DNA of 64,000 nucleotides. It comes from Nephrocerus scutellatus. Taxonomy: Eukaryota > Arthropoda > Insecta > Diptera > Pipunculidae. A model generated the notes under the pieces. It was not told the DNA's origin. It saw only the letters and a program-made list of their open reading frames with translations, and did not search any database. This document shows, in pieces, positions 54,765-64,000 of this stretch. Position 1 is the first letter of the stretch, and every line of letters starts with the position of its first letter. Both the position numbers and the translations under genes were made by a program. The stretch covers positions 120,186,930-120,250,929 of the forward strand of contig OX352762.1 of the NCBI GenBank assembly GCA_947095585.1. The letters run 5' to 3'.

Positions 54765-56400
54765 GTAAGGTAGGTTAAGGTGGCTGTCAGTTAAACCGAC
54801 ACACTTAGACTAGAAATGATCCATTGTGATACCACATGGATCAGGAAAAATTCCCTCCACCTAATCGATGAACCAATTGGAGCTATGTATGAAGCGTATA
54901 AGACTAACAATGTCAATGTTGATGAGATCAATAGTGTCGTTGTAGAAAAAAGCTCCCATATGGAGTTAATGTTTTTAGGAGAGGGCCGGACAAATACAGA
55001 GAAGAGATTGGCGATGGTCTTCTTCTCCTCCTCATCCATGCAGCTTCTGCAGAAGTCATTCGAGAAGACTCCGAGTCTTGCTGCATGACTGTCTAAGAGA
55101 CAGTGCCCAGTGATGACACCTACAATTGCACCGATGTGTGATATGTTTTGAGAGATCAAACACTTGGAGCGTTTCAGATCTAGCTTGGGCCAGATCTGTT
55201 TTGTCGCTATGCTAGTGGTACCGTTTGACCACCTATGCCTATGGTATGCCTATGGAACCATATTTAGGTAAGAAGGGTAGTGTAATTCCTTGCTTGGCGA
55301 GTTTGTCAGCAATACAGCTACCCGGAATGTCTCTGTGCACGGCCACCCAACACAGGTGGATATTAAACTCCTCCGTCATCTCCACGAGAGATGATCGGCA
55401 GTTAAGGGCTAGAATTGAATTTGTAGAGACAGATTCCAGGGATTTCAGTGTAGCTTGGCCATCCGAGAATATACGGATATCCTTAGCGGATATGACGTTT
55501 CACTTCAGCCTAGACAAGGCTTCACTGATCGCCATAATTTCAGCCTGGAAAACACTACAGTGATTAGGAAGATGGAAAGAGACGCTAAGGTTTAGCTTTT
55601 TGACCCGTCTTTTTGGTGAAACGGAGTTGCGAAATGGTGTAGTCTATGTTGTGTGGGGGGGGTCTTGACTAAATACAGGATAGATGAGTCCATTGGAAGA
55701 TAGCATTCAGTCGAAAAGCTGAACTAGCAGCTACTTTCCTGCTGTAAATGTCGAGTGGTATAGGGTCGAACAGAATGTCCAATGCAAAGAACGTACGAAG
55801 TGCTCCGCTCATATATAGGCTAGCTGATCTTAGGACTTTGCTTAATTTGTCAAGGTTTGCTTTCTTATTTAAGGCAATCCACCATACAGTCACACCATAT
55901 AGAAGAGTAGGTCTTACTACTGCTTTATATAGCCCAGTTATATGGTGTTGAAGACCCCATCTGTTACCAATGGCTTTTTTGCATGACAAGAGTAAGAGTA
56001 TGTTGGATTTCCAGCTTAGCTGTTTGTCCAAAATAAGATCCAAATACTTGGCTTTATCAGAGAATGTTAAGCTTATAACTTTTATAGAATTAGGAATAGG
56101 ACAAGCTCAGTTTTGTGAGGATTTACCCCTAAGCCAAAGCGATCTGTGACCAGCAAGTTAGCTTGTTGAGAGCATTTTGCTGAAGTTCCTTTAAGGTATT
56201 CGGGTATTTTCCTGAGACGGCAATAGCAACGTCATCCGCAAAAGCGATTACTCTGTAGCTCTCACCTCTGAGGCATACCAGCAGCTCATTCACAGCTAAG
56301 TTACACACCTTGTGGGGTTCCTCTGCAGACAGATCTTCTGGCAGACGACACGACCAACTTTGAATTAATAATCCGACATATGAACAGAAGTTGTATTCTC
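54765..56400 (-). mobile_element. degenerate RNase H-bearing LINE, RT palm to 3' end
   Basis: Minus-strand order: GLLIQSW (a frame-broken RIIxSKLG equivalent, 56360), SYRVIAFADDVAIAVSGKYPNTLKEL (56250), RWGLQHHITGLYKAVVRPTLLYGVTVWW (55950-55870), an RNase H C-terminal half (PGSCIADKLAKQGI near 55330), and a final ITGHCLLDSHAARLGVFSNDFCRSCMDEEE cysteine region (55110-55020). It ends at ACCTTAACCTACCTTACCTA (about 54782-54763), a simple-repeat tail. Confidence 0.8.
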
Positions 56401-56404
56401 GGCA

Positions 56405-57250
56405 AATCTCAATTCCGTTTTCGAATATTTGCATTGCAACAACAATCGTGTTTATGTTTTGTCCTCCACAAGTATCAGAATAAAACATAACTGCAGCTAT
56501 TACATTTGCACCTCTTCCTACAATACCTTCATGACAAGTATAGTTAATTAAGGTACCATCCAAAAGGTTGTGTATTGTTAATTAAACATCCCCAGCTGCC
56601 TTTTGTAGAAAGCAACCGATGTGGAAAAGCTTGGTGTTGGAAGGCACTGCTGCAAATTGGTGGCAAAACAAGCTTTAACCTCAGTTAACCTCATCTAAAG
56701 TCTTATTCGCAGGAGTATGATGACCTCGTAGATCAAAATTTCAGGAAGAGATGACTTCCTTTTGATCAGTACTATCCTTATAAAATAATGTTGTCAAAAG
56801 TGGCCTTAAAAAAATTTTTATTAACACACTCTCCTTCTCAAAAAAATTTCCAAAAAAAGCTCTATTTTTTGTCTATTCGATGCGATCATGTTTTGAAGTT
56901 TCCTGATTTATAAGGATTCCAACCTAAAGACGTTCTTAAGTCCTAAGTACCCAGCAACCACAGTAAGCATCCAAAATATTCTTTTGTACGTCAGGTTTCA
57001 AAATTTGACTACAACCGTTTGGACAGCTTCCCACATGTTTGAACGCTCGACCAGGCTTGGTAACATTTTTGGCAGTGGTATAAAATTTTCCTGCGTTCCG
57101 ATTAGTTTTTCGCTGTCGACGAACGGATCGTTTCGATGGTTTATTTTTCGTCTCAGTAGCTTCTTGATGATTTTGGGTCTTGGTGTCAGAAAAATCGATT
57201 AACTCCAATAATCGAAAAGAAAAAATATTCTTAAAATAGGCACACAAACA
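56405..57250 (-). mobile_element. remnant of insect transposase-like family with CGGQN motif
   Basis: The minus-strand N-terminal part reads RRQRKTNRNAGKFYTTAKN, then CPNGCSQIL and CGCW, a Cys-bearing N-terminal domain; 700 bp on it reads FYSDTCGGQNINTIVVAMQIFENG, the conserved DxCGGQNxN core of a widespread but poorly named arthropod transposon protein. The middle is deleted or scrambled, and it is truncated by the neighbouring LINE. Confidence 0.55.
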
Positions 57251-58143
57251 TTTCTAGTGAAAAAAGCACTTTTTTTCTTATGTTTTTACTAAATAAAATT
57301 CGAAAGAACTACAAAATTGCAGTTATGTTGACCACACATTATTTAAAAACAATGGAACTTTTAGCTCGGTCAAAGCAACACATGTGGAGCTATGTCGTTT
57401 TGACCAAACTTCATAGATGTATTCCCAGCAATTTGCCATATTCTGTTGCATCATACATACGTGAAGAAATTCTTAAGATTTTTTAAGACTTTCCCCTGGC
57501 AACTCATCATAATGACACGTATTAGCACGTGATTCAATTATCTCTTCCCTCTTACACACTTACGCACTTTCCGATTAAGATCAGATCACTTAGGTTTTCC
57601 TCACGATATCACACGTTAGGCCCATGAAAATGAGACGATTATATTGGAGGATGCTGGCAAAAATGAGTTCGTCTCATTCTCCTTAGGGATTTTGGTACTT
57701 TAGCAAGCTATTCGTATAAATTTGAATAAAAAAGAAAATCATCGATTTGCACGCAATGATTCTAGGAAATGTGCGATTTGATGTGCGTAGAAATGGAAAT
57801 GCTTCGTTTTGGTGAAATTGTTTCAATTTGCATTTTAGTAGACTTTGTCTGGCCTAAATGGCTTAGTTCGTTTCTGTATAAGTACATATGTCTATAATTG
57901 GTGTGATGACGTTAATGTAAAAGTAATGAGTACACTTAATAAGTGGGTGACAATGGTGTAAATGAATTTTTTCGTCTTTCTTTCTTGTTTCGTTCAAACT
58001 CACTTAGACCTAAGGACTAAATTAAACTTTTCACCTAATTTAAGACAGCTGTTGTGTGTTTACATCTTTTGCTCTTATTAATAGTATCTTTGCTCGACGT
58101 GATATCTATGCACTGGGCTAAAAGTAATGTCATAACCAAGTTA
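57251..58143. other. no gene recognised
   Basis: AT-rich; one 68-codon plus-strand ORF at 57280 without recognisable domain. Confidence 0.5.
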
Positions 58144-58717
58144 TATAGGGTGTTTCAACAGGTGCGCTTCAACTTTTCTCCGATAGAAACGGCGAACGAC
58201 GCCATATTTTTTATTGTTCTTTTGTCATTTGGAAACTTCATTAGTATCCATTTCATCATGGAACGCTACACATGTGAACAGCGATTGCAAATCGTGCAAA
58301 TTTTTTATCAAAATAATCGTTCTGTTGCCGCTACTTTAAGAGCATTACGGCCATTTTACGGTCCATTTAACGATGAGGCTCACTTTTGGCTAGAAGGATT
58401 TGTCAACAAGCAAAATATGCGTTACTGGGCAGAAAGCAACCCACACGTGATTCATGAGGCACCGTTGCATCCCGAAAAAGTCACTGTTTGGTGCGGATTA
58501 CATGCAGGCGGCGTCATTGGGCCATATTTTTGGTTCAAAGATTGGACTTCGTAAAACGTGCACGCGGTGGTCATGCAAAAGAAATCGAGTTTCATACTTA
58601 AATGTGTCATATGTATATGTTCAAATTCGTTAATAAAAAAAAAGTTAGTTCAAAAGTCGAACAGTTTGTGCTTTATTCAAAAAAAAAGTTGAAGTGCTCT
58701 TATTGAAAAACCCTATA
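58144..58717 (+). mobile_element. internally deleted mariner-like element (rosa-type) with ITRs
   Basis: Ends TATAGGGTGTTTCAAC and, inward from the right, TATAGGGTTTTTCAAT, continuing to CTTCAACTTTT on both sides: about 31-bp ITRs with TA duplication. Inside, 58258-58553 joins an N-terminal helix-turn-helix (MERYTCEQRLQIVQIFYQNN, LRALRPFYG) directly to FNDEAHFWLEGFVNKQNMRYW and HPEKVTVWCGLHAGGVIGPYFW. The middle (linker, first half of catalytic core) and the C-terminus are lost, so it is non-autonomous. Confidence 0.8.
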
Positions 58718-59734
58718 TAATAAAAGAAAAAAATAGGCGGCAAAATAGGTAAAAATAGGAGAAAAATAAGCAATTTAAAAAAAGGTCTACGAGAATATAC
58801 GTCCCTTTTTGCTTACCTGTATGATAAATCTGACTCTGTCTGCTACGAGGGTCAGACCAAAGGAAGTTTCCCATTCAAATCTAACAAATCTAACTGGTTT
58901 CAAGAACATTTACATCAAGTGCCCCGATATGTCTCCCCAAAAGTAGTGGCCGACCTTGCCGCTATCGGTAAATACGTACATTCTAAAAAAATCTCATACC
59001 TCAAAGGAAGCCGTGTTGACCATGTTGGCAAATCGTTCTGCTAACAGAACGTTAGAGGCCAAGCCTCGAAAACGCAAATCTCATTCTCTCCCATTCGATA
59101 TATATGGCCTGACTGAAACCAAGAGAAAGAACAAGTAGTTATTCCCCCTTACATTTAATGTTTTTGGAGATGACGATCTTACCTACCCAATGATAGACTC
59201 TCCCTTTCGAGGGGTCCCGCTGGCTATGTACAAAAATATTGCCTCGTCTCTCATTGCAATTTCTTCGCCTTCTAAACTCGATTTCATTTCAAAACGAATA
59301 CCACTCCACCGTAGGTCACTGCACGGTACGTTAAGTGTTGTTACATTCAACCGGGTCAACCTATATATTCCTACCAGCTTGCTATTTAATTTTTTTTTTA
59401 TCACCAGTCAATTATGCAGATGAAATGTATTAACAGCAACTGGAACGTTCTCCCTGAATCCTTTTTCATCACCTCATATCCCAGCTCAACCAAGGAATGT
59501 CTCTTCATAGTTTGGCTTACAGACACAAGTCTGTGCCAAGTTAGTGACGTCCCTAACTACGTGTATAGGCAGCTAGAACTTATCTTCACAACTGATCGCA
59601 TTAACTCTTCTGTTTCACTTTGTCCCCTATCTCTATCGACTATTTGTTTATTCTTTTTTCCATAACTCTCCTCTACAATCCCCTCCTTCTAATGTTATCT
59701 CTTCCTATGACTTTCATTAACCTCCCCAAAATAA
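58718..59734. other. coding-like remnants, not recognised
   Basis: Plus-strand open pieces (58956-59138, 59190-59423, 59414-59665) in changing frames have protein-like composition, e.g. VSPKVVADLAAIGKYVHSKK and FGDDDLTYPMIDSPFRGVP. This suggests a decayed gene or TE ORF, but no family is recognised. Confidence 0.35.
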
Positions 59735-59890
59735 ATGCAAAAATCTCATAGAACGCGGGAACAAGATGAATATAAACAGCTCAGAAGATATGAAAAACAG
59801 TTCACCTGCGAAAGAAAGAATCCTGGGAAAAGAATCTCGTTCGTGAACTTCGCACCAGGCGCGAAAATTCTACCAAAAAGTCCGCGGTAT
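59735..59890 (+). mobile_element. LINE family A linker fragment
   Basis: Reads QKSHRTREQDEYKQLRRYEK with QFTCERK and TKKSA-like nucleotide ends. It aligns closely with 62346-62518, where the same sequence sits between endonuclease and RT parts of a LINE. Confidence 0.6.
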
Positions 59891-60299
59891 GGCCTCACAC
59901 AAAAACACTTAAATTACTTGTACTTATCAGTTATCTGGTACCTCTACATTCTTGACAAAATTTTTTCAAATTGACTGGTTGAATAAATGAATTCTCTTCA
60001 GGAAAGACCAGAACATTCCTTATTTACAACTACCCACTAAAACTTCTAAAAATAGAATCTATGTGCAATCATGTAGACGCCTTAACAGGTTTGACTATAT
60101 TTTTGAAAACATCAGTACATAATTCTAACTTAAAGTTAGTTAATATTACAGCCTAAGAGTATGAGTATGCAAATATAATTCTAATTCAGTTCCTATTTTT
60201 GGGCATATGTACATTGCGAGTTTTCTTAGGATTCGTATTCCATTATCTTCGCTACTAACTACTTTATTAATAATAATATGCTTATGCTTCACTGCTAAT
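59891..60299. other. no gene recognised
   Basis: AT-rich, no features. Confidence 0.5.
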
Positions 60300-60560
60300 T
60301 CTTGAATATTTTACCAAACGCAACGCAGTTCTGTTTTCACCGGACATGGCATCCTGTGATTTCTGTCTACTCCCGAAGTTAAAAGGAACGACATTTTGCT
60401 AACATTTTGAAGCTAAACGCCATATCGAAAATTGCGTCTAGAAGGGCTTCAAAAATTGGAAAAAGAGCTGACTCAAGATCATTATATCTAATGGAGAGTA
60501 CTTAGAAGGGGACAAATGTAGTAAATTGTGCTGAATGTTTACTATGTGTCTACTTTAAAA
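60300..60560 (+). mobile_element. mariner transposase C-terminal remnant
   Basis: Reads FSPDMASCDFCLLPKLKR (the SPDLAPCDFWLFPKLK catalytic motif, with the final Asp still present), EGLQKLEKELTQD and VLRRGQM/EYLEGDKCS at the end. Broken by stops; a different mariner lineage from the rosa-type remnants. Confidence 0.65.
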
Positions 60561-62015
60561 AGAGCTGACTGATGTGCTCCTTAGATTTTCGCTTTATGTC
60601 GTGCATACCCATATCAATTGTATGACATATAGTTATTATCCTTTAGATGCACACATATTTCATGATATTGTCTTTTTATTATGCTTGCCTTTTTTTCTTC
60701 TTCTTGTCTGCGTCATATTTTTAAAGGAAAAACATATCATTGAGTAATGCTCCAGTTATATAACAAAACTCTAAACATTCAAATCAGTTGAAACTCCCGA
60801 ATCTGTATGAAATTGAACGAAACATTACCGCTAGCGCTAGGCAATTATTGCCTAACTACAAACCAGGAAAGGAAAACCAAAAGAAAATATTTGTTGATTG
60901 TAATTTATTTCCATTTCAAATGAACTAAAATGCAAAACCGTCATGAACAACAACAGAAACCAAAACAACAAAACAACAACAACAGCTCAGTTGCTGTCTG
61001 TTAATAGCCCGTGCCAACGGCAATGGGGTTAATTTGATGTAATTTTTATAAAAGAAAAACATTCCATAAGAGATCTATTTCTGTATATCGGGCAGCAACT
61101 CCAGCAACTGAGGGCATACGTCACGATGAATTTGCGTGAAACTGATATTTGTCGAGAGATAAGAAGAATTGTTATACGGTTGACGCGGTAATAGCGCTCG
61201 TAGTTATTGTTCCAGTGAGCTGGCTATAGTCAAAACAGCATCACAATCACAAACATTTTAAATAGGCAATCAGGCTTTGTGCAGGAAATATGATGCTATT
61301 GATAGTGGACAAGCTATACTGGCCAGCGGTTAATAGTTGGGTGGCCCCGGGGACAGTGTGACACAACGAGGATCTATCCAGACCATTTAGTTTCCCGCTC
61401 AATTGCTATTTATTTGATTTTCTGTTTACAGTTAAAACGAGTGTAATGGACGGTTTATTGCCTGCAAATATTTGCTGATTGCTGGGCTGTCATTCTATTT
61501 CACAACTAATCCCATCTGTGGCAGCAACGTGTGCTACCACTTGTTGTTTGTTGACTGTTTTGTTACACAAGTGGCTCTAGTGCTGTTAGTGCAAATCATC
61601 CTCTGGTGATAATGCAAGTGGTGGACTAGGTTTGTTAAGTTTTCTGATAACAAAGTTAGGTGCCTCGTCTGTTATAACCAGCGAACGATTTTTGTTGTCA
61701 TTGCATTTTTGCATTTTTACGCAGAATGCCTTTTTTTTTTTGCTTTTTGATGCCTTTTTGAAAGTATAGTAAGCGCCTCTTGTGGTATATATTAAAATAA
61801 AAATAAATAAAAATAAAATAAAAAACTAAAGCGAAATGACACACACAGTTAGTTGTATTAATAAATTTATTTTCGTCTGACAAAATCCTAACCGTTAGAG
61901 ATCATCTGTGAGGTATTTTCTCGTAAGTGTGCACGCTTTCATCTAGCCCGTCTTTTAACTCGGGTCTATTTGTCTCTGTCCATGTAGAAAGATCTTTTAC
62001 CCCGTTCAAGACACA
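60561..62015. other. no gene or TE recognised
   Basis: About 1.45 kb of AT-rich unique-looking sequence, with CAA-rich and poly(T) stretches. No ORF of interest. Confidence 0.5.
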
Positions 62016-63160
62016 GATGATGAAAAAGAATAATTCTTTGAATCAGTCGAACGGGAAACTCCATGCCTGCACTCTGTATGATGTAAAAATCATTCTTGGG
62101 GATATAAATGCAAAAATAGGTAGGGGGCCAGTAGTCAGGCTATACATTGGCACTCATAGCTTACACCAGAACACAATTGACAACCAGTGATGGAGATGCC
62201 AGCAAGCAATCAAATAGTCGTTGCGAGTACAAGGTTTGCGCGTAAAAATATTCGCAAAGCCACCTGAGTATTTCCTGATGGAGCCGCTCGCAACTAGATG
62301 ACGAATGTAAGCTAGCGACTGAACGTAAGAATGTTGCGTACCGAGCAATGCAACAATCTCATAGAACGCGGGAACAAGATGAATATAAAGAGCTCAGAAG
62401 ATATGAAAAACAGTTCACCTGCGAAAGAAAGCAGCCTGATGGGAGAAGAATCTCGTCCGTGAACAGTACAGACAGGGAGAACCGCACCAGGCGCGAAAAT
62501 TCTACCAAAAAGTCCGCGGTAAGACGCAATATACAATACATTGCATATACTGCAAAGACAAAGACGGCAATCTGAACGCCGAACTCAAAGGCATCTGTGC
62601 AGCGATGGAAAGAGCACTTTAGTGAGTTGCTAAATGGCCAGCTAACTAAAGAGAGGAGGCCCCACCAATGACCGAAGACAACGCTATCCTGCCACCAAGC
62701 ATAGACGAACGTAGTAGAACGATAAATCGGCTCAAAAATAATAAGGCCTCTGAATCATGGGGTAGCGGAGCTGATTAAATCAGGAGGCCCCGAAATATAC
62801 CAAGCAATTCATGAACTAATAGTGAAAGTATACCAGGAAGAAGCGATGCCAGGAGACTGGTGAAGAGACATCTTGTGCCACATACATAGGAAATGAGATA
62901 TCACAACATGCAGCAATTATCGTGGTATAATTTTGTTGAGTACCGCGTATAAGGTTTTCTCCTCTATCCATCAATAGATGATAGCCAAATATGCTAAAGT
63001 CATCATTGGTATACCGGCCGGCCAAGCCTACGCTGGACGGATTGCGTATGCCAGGACGCCTGGAATATAGGAATGCCAAACTGGATGAATTTGTTTTTGG
63101 GTCGAAATGGAGGCCAGGAGAGGACTTCGGTTGTAGATCCAAATATGATGATAATGAATG
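62016..63160 (+). mobile_element. degenerate LINE family A copy, internally deleted
   Basis: 62016-62200 aligns with 404-570 (GAATCAGTCGAACGGGAA, CTCCATGCCTGC, AATCATTCT, AAAATAGGTAGGG). It then reads MQQSHRTREQDEYKELRRYEK (62348), pieces of the RT start near 62700 (NRLKNNKA) and 3' sequence 63020-63150 aligning with 2420-2545. Most of the RT is missing. Confidence 0.75.
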
Positions 63161-64000
63161 TATCCATTATTGTACATGTAATTGGAGCCTGAGATACCAT
63201 ATATATATAAACAGGCTGAACCTGTCTCCAGGAACGTTGCCGATTCTACTTAGAAGAGGGAAAAATATCAGAGCAAACAGTTGATCTCTGTAAGTTACAT
63301 AGTTTTGTGTATTTAAGACGTATAGTGTTTTGAAGAAATATGATCGCACTCCCGTGTTTCAGGAGCTTAGAATATTAGGAACACATTCACTTTCCATCAT
63401 CATTTTTTTTTATGAGTGTCAAAACACACAGTAATAGGATATTTTGCCTCTACTGTGTTTTAGAAAGTAATCCTTTAGTCGAATGAACACAAACTTTATA
63501 ATTAAAACAAATTCTTTCGCTTTAAGGCAAAAAGTAACAAAAGACAAACATTGAAATTCAGTTTCTCTTTAAAACTCTTCCGAAAGGATCGTACCTATAG
63601 TGTTTACCTATACTGCAGGGTGGGGAACACTGATAGTATATAAAGCAACATCCGCATTTATGCAGACCGCTACCCTACCGCTAAAAAAAATTCACACATA
63701 CCATAACAGCGATGTGCACTATCGTGGTTTTCAGTCGCGTGAGTAATCCTTTTCAACTAGAAAATCGCACAAGTATGAGATTTTCGTTTCAGTTGTGCAA
63801 TTCGTAGTCGATATTATGCGGCCGGTGCTACATAGATATCCAATTTGCTTATTCAGAACGGTGTTTCTAAGCCTCGACACAAGAATGTCCTTTTATTCAG
63901 CTACATTCGTTTTTTGAATTTTAATTGAATCGTGCGTTATGTATCGTGGACTAAAACGCGACTCAAAGGTCACCTGAAGCATAGTAGAAGAACGTGCCAG
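63161..64000. other. no gene recognised
   Basis: AT-rich, no ORF above 60 codons with any recognisable domain. Confidence 0.5.

Noticed and set aside
54763..54782. TTAGG-like telomeric repeat (TTAGGTAAGGTAGGTTAAGG)
   Set aside because: Short, irregular and at the 3' end of a LINE; flies lack TTAGG telomeres. Taken as the LINE tail.

Overview
The window looks like a TE-dense, AT-rich stretch of a higher-fly (brachyceran) nuclear genome, plausibly tephritid. The reasons are a ten-exon class B neuropeptide receptor of the DH31/calcitonin-receptor type with insect-style splice sites, an errantivirus of the 17.6/tom/yoyo type, many degenerate non-LTR elements, mariner-like remnants and a tRNA-derived SINE family. 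Species assignment is inference; no mitochondrial, rRNA or bacterial sequence is seen.

The one host gene I can follow from start to stop runs on the minus strand from 32919 to 5636. It codes for a 446-residue secretin-family GPCR (hormone-receptor domain plus seven TM helices), and every exon junction keeps the reading frame. Its introns range from about 60 bp to 9 kb, and the large ones are packed with broken retrotransposons. The annotated stop is TGA followed by CTA, and the same frame then stays open for 137 more codons, which makes it a strong stop-codon readthrough candidate. Two further minus-strand open segments that look like terminal exons (about 25084-24809 and 23333-23076) are interleaved with the receptor exons and remain unidentified.

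The second major object is a complete endogenous retrovirus at 43609-53320. It has two 563-bp LTRs that read as identical, a 4-bp TAAG target duplication, a tRNA-Leu-type primer binding site, gag, pol and env all open, and a polypurine tract. Gag and pol are in different frames and overlap at a canonical -1 slippery heptamer followed by a hairpin. Directly after the gag stop, the pol frame contains 119 copies of a hexanucleotide coding for an Asn-Gln dipeptide, so Gag-Pol would carry a 238-residue Q/N tract ahead of the protease. I regard this as the most unusual feature of the window.

The rest is mobile-element debris. An RTE-like LINE with an intact 619-codon RT ORF (34431-36315) has a 13-bp target duplication. 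Several older LINE families lie at 1-2550, 3556-4151, 6560-7640, 9600-12310, 14230-16925, 20430-22780, 27340-28225, 30560-30900, 41625-42760, 54255-56400, 59735-59890 and 62016-63160. SINE copies lie at 26751-27046, 31153-31955 and 41802-42103, two or three of them with readable target duplications. Mariner/Tc1-type remnants lie at 29600-30420, 33581-34057, 36613-37002, 58144-58717 and 60300-60560, and a remnant of the insect CGGQN transposase family at 56405-57250. The stretches 12310-14230, 37610-41220, 53320-54250 and 60560-62015 contain nothing I can name.
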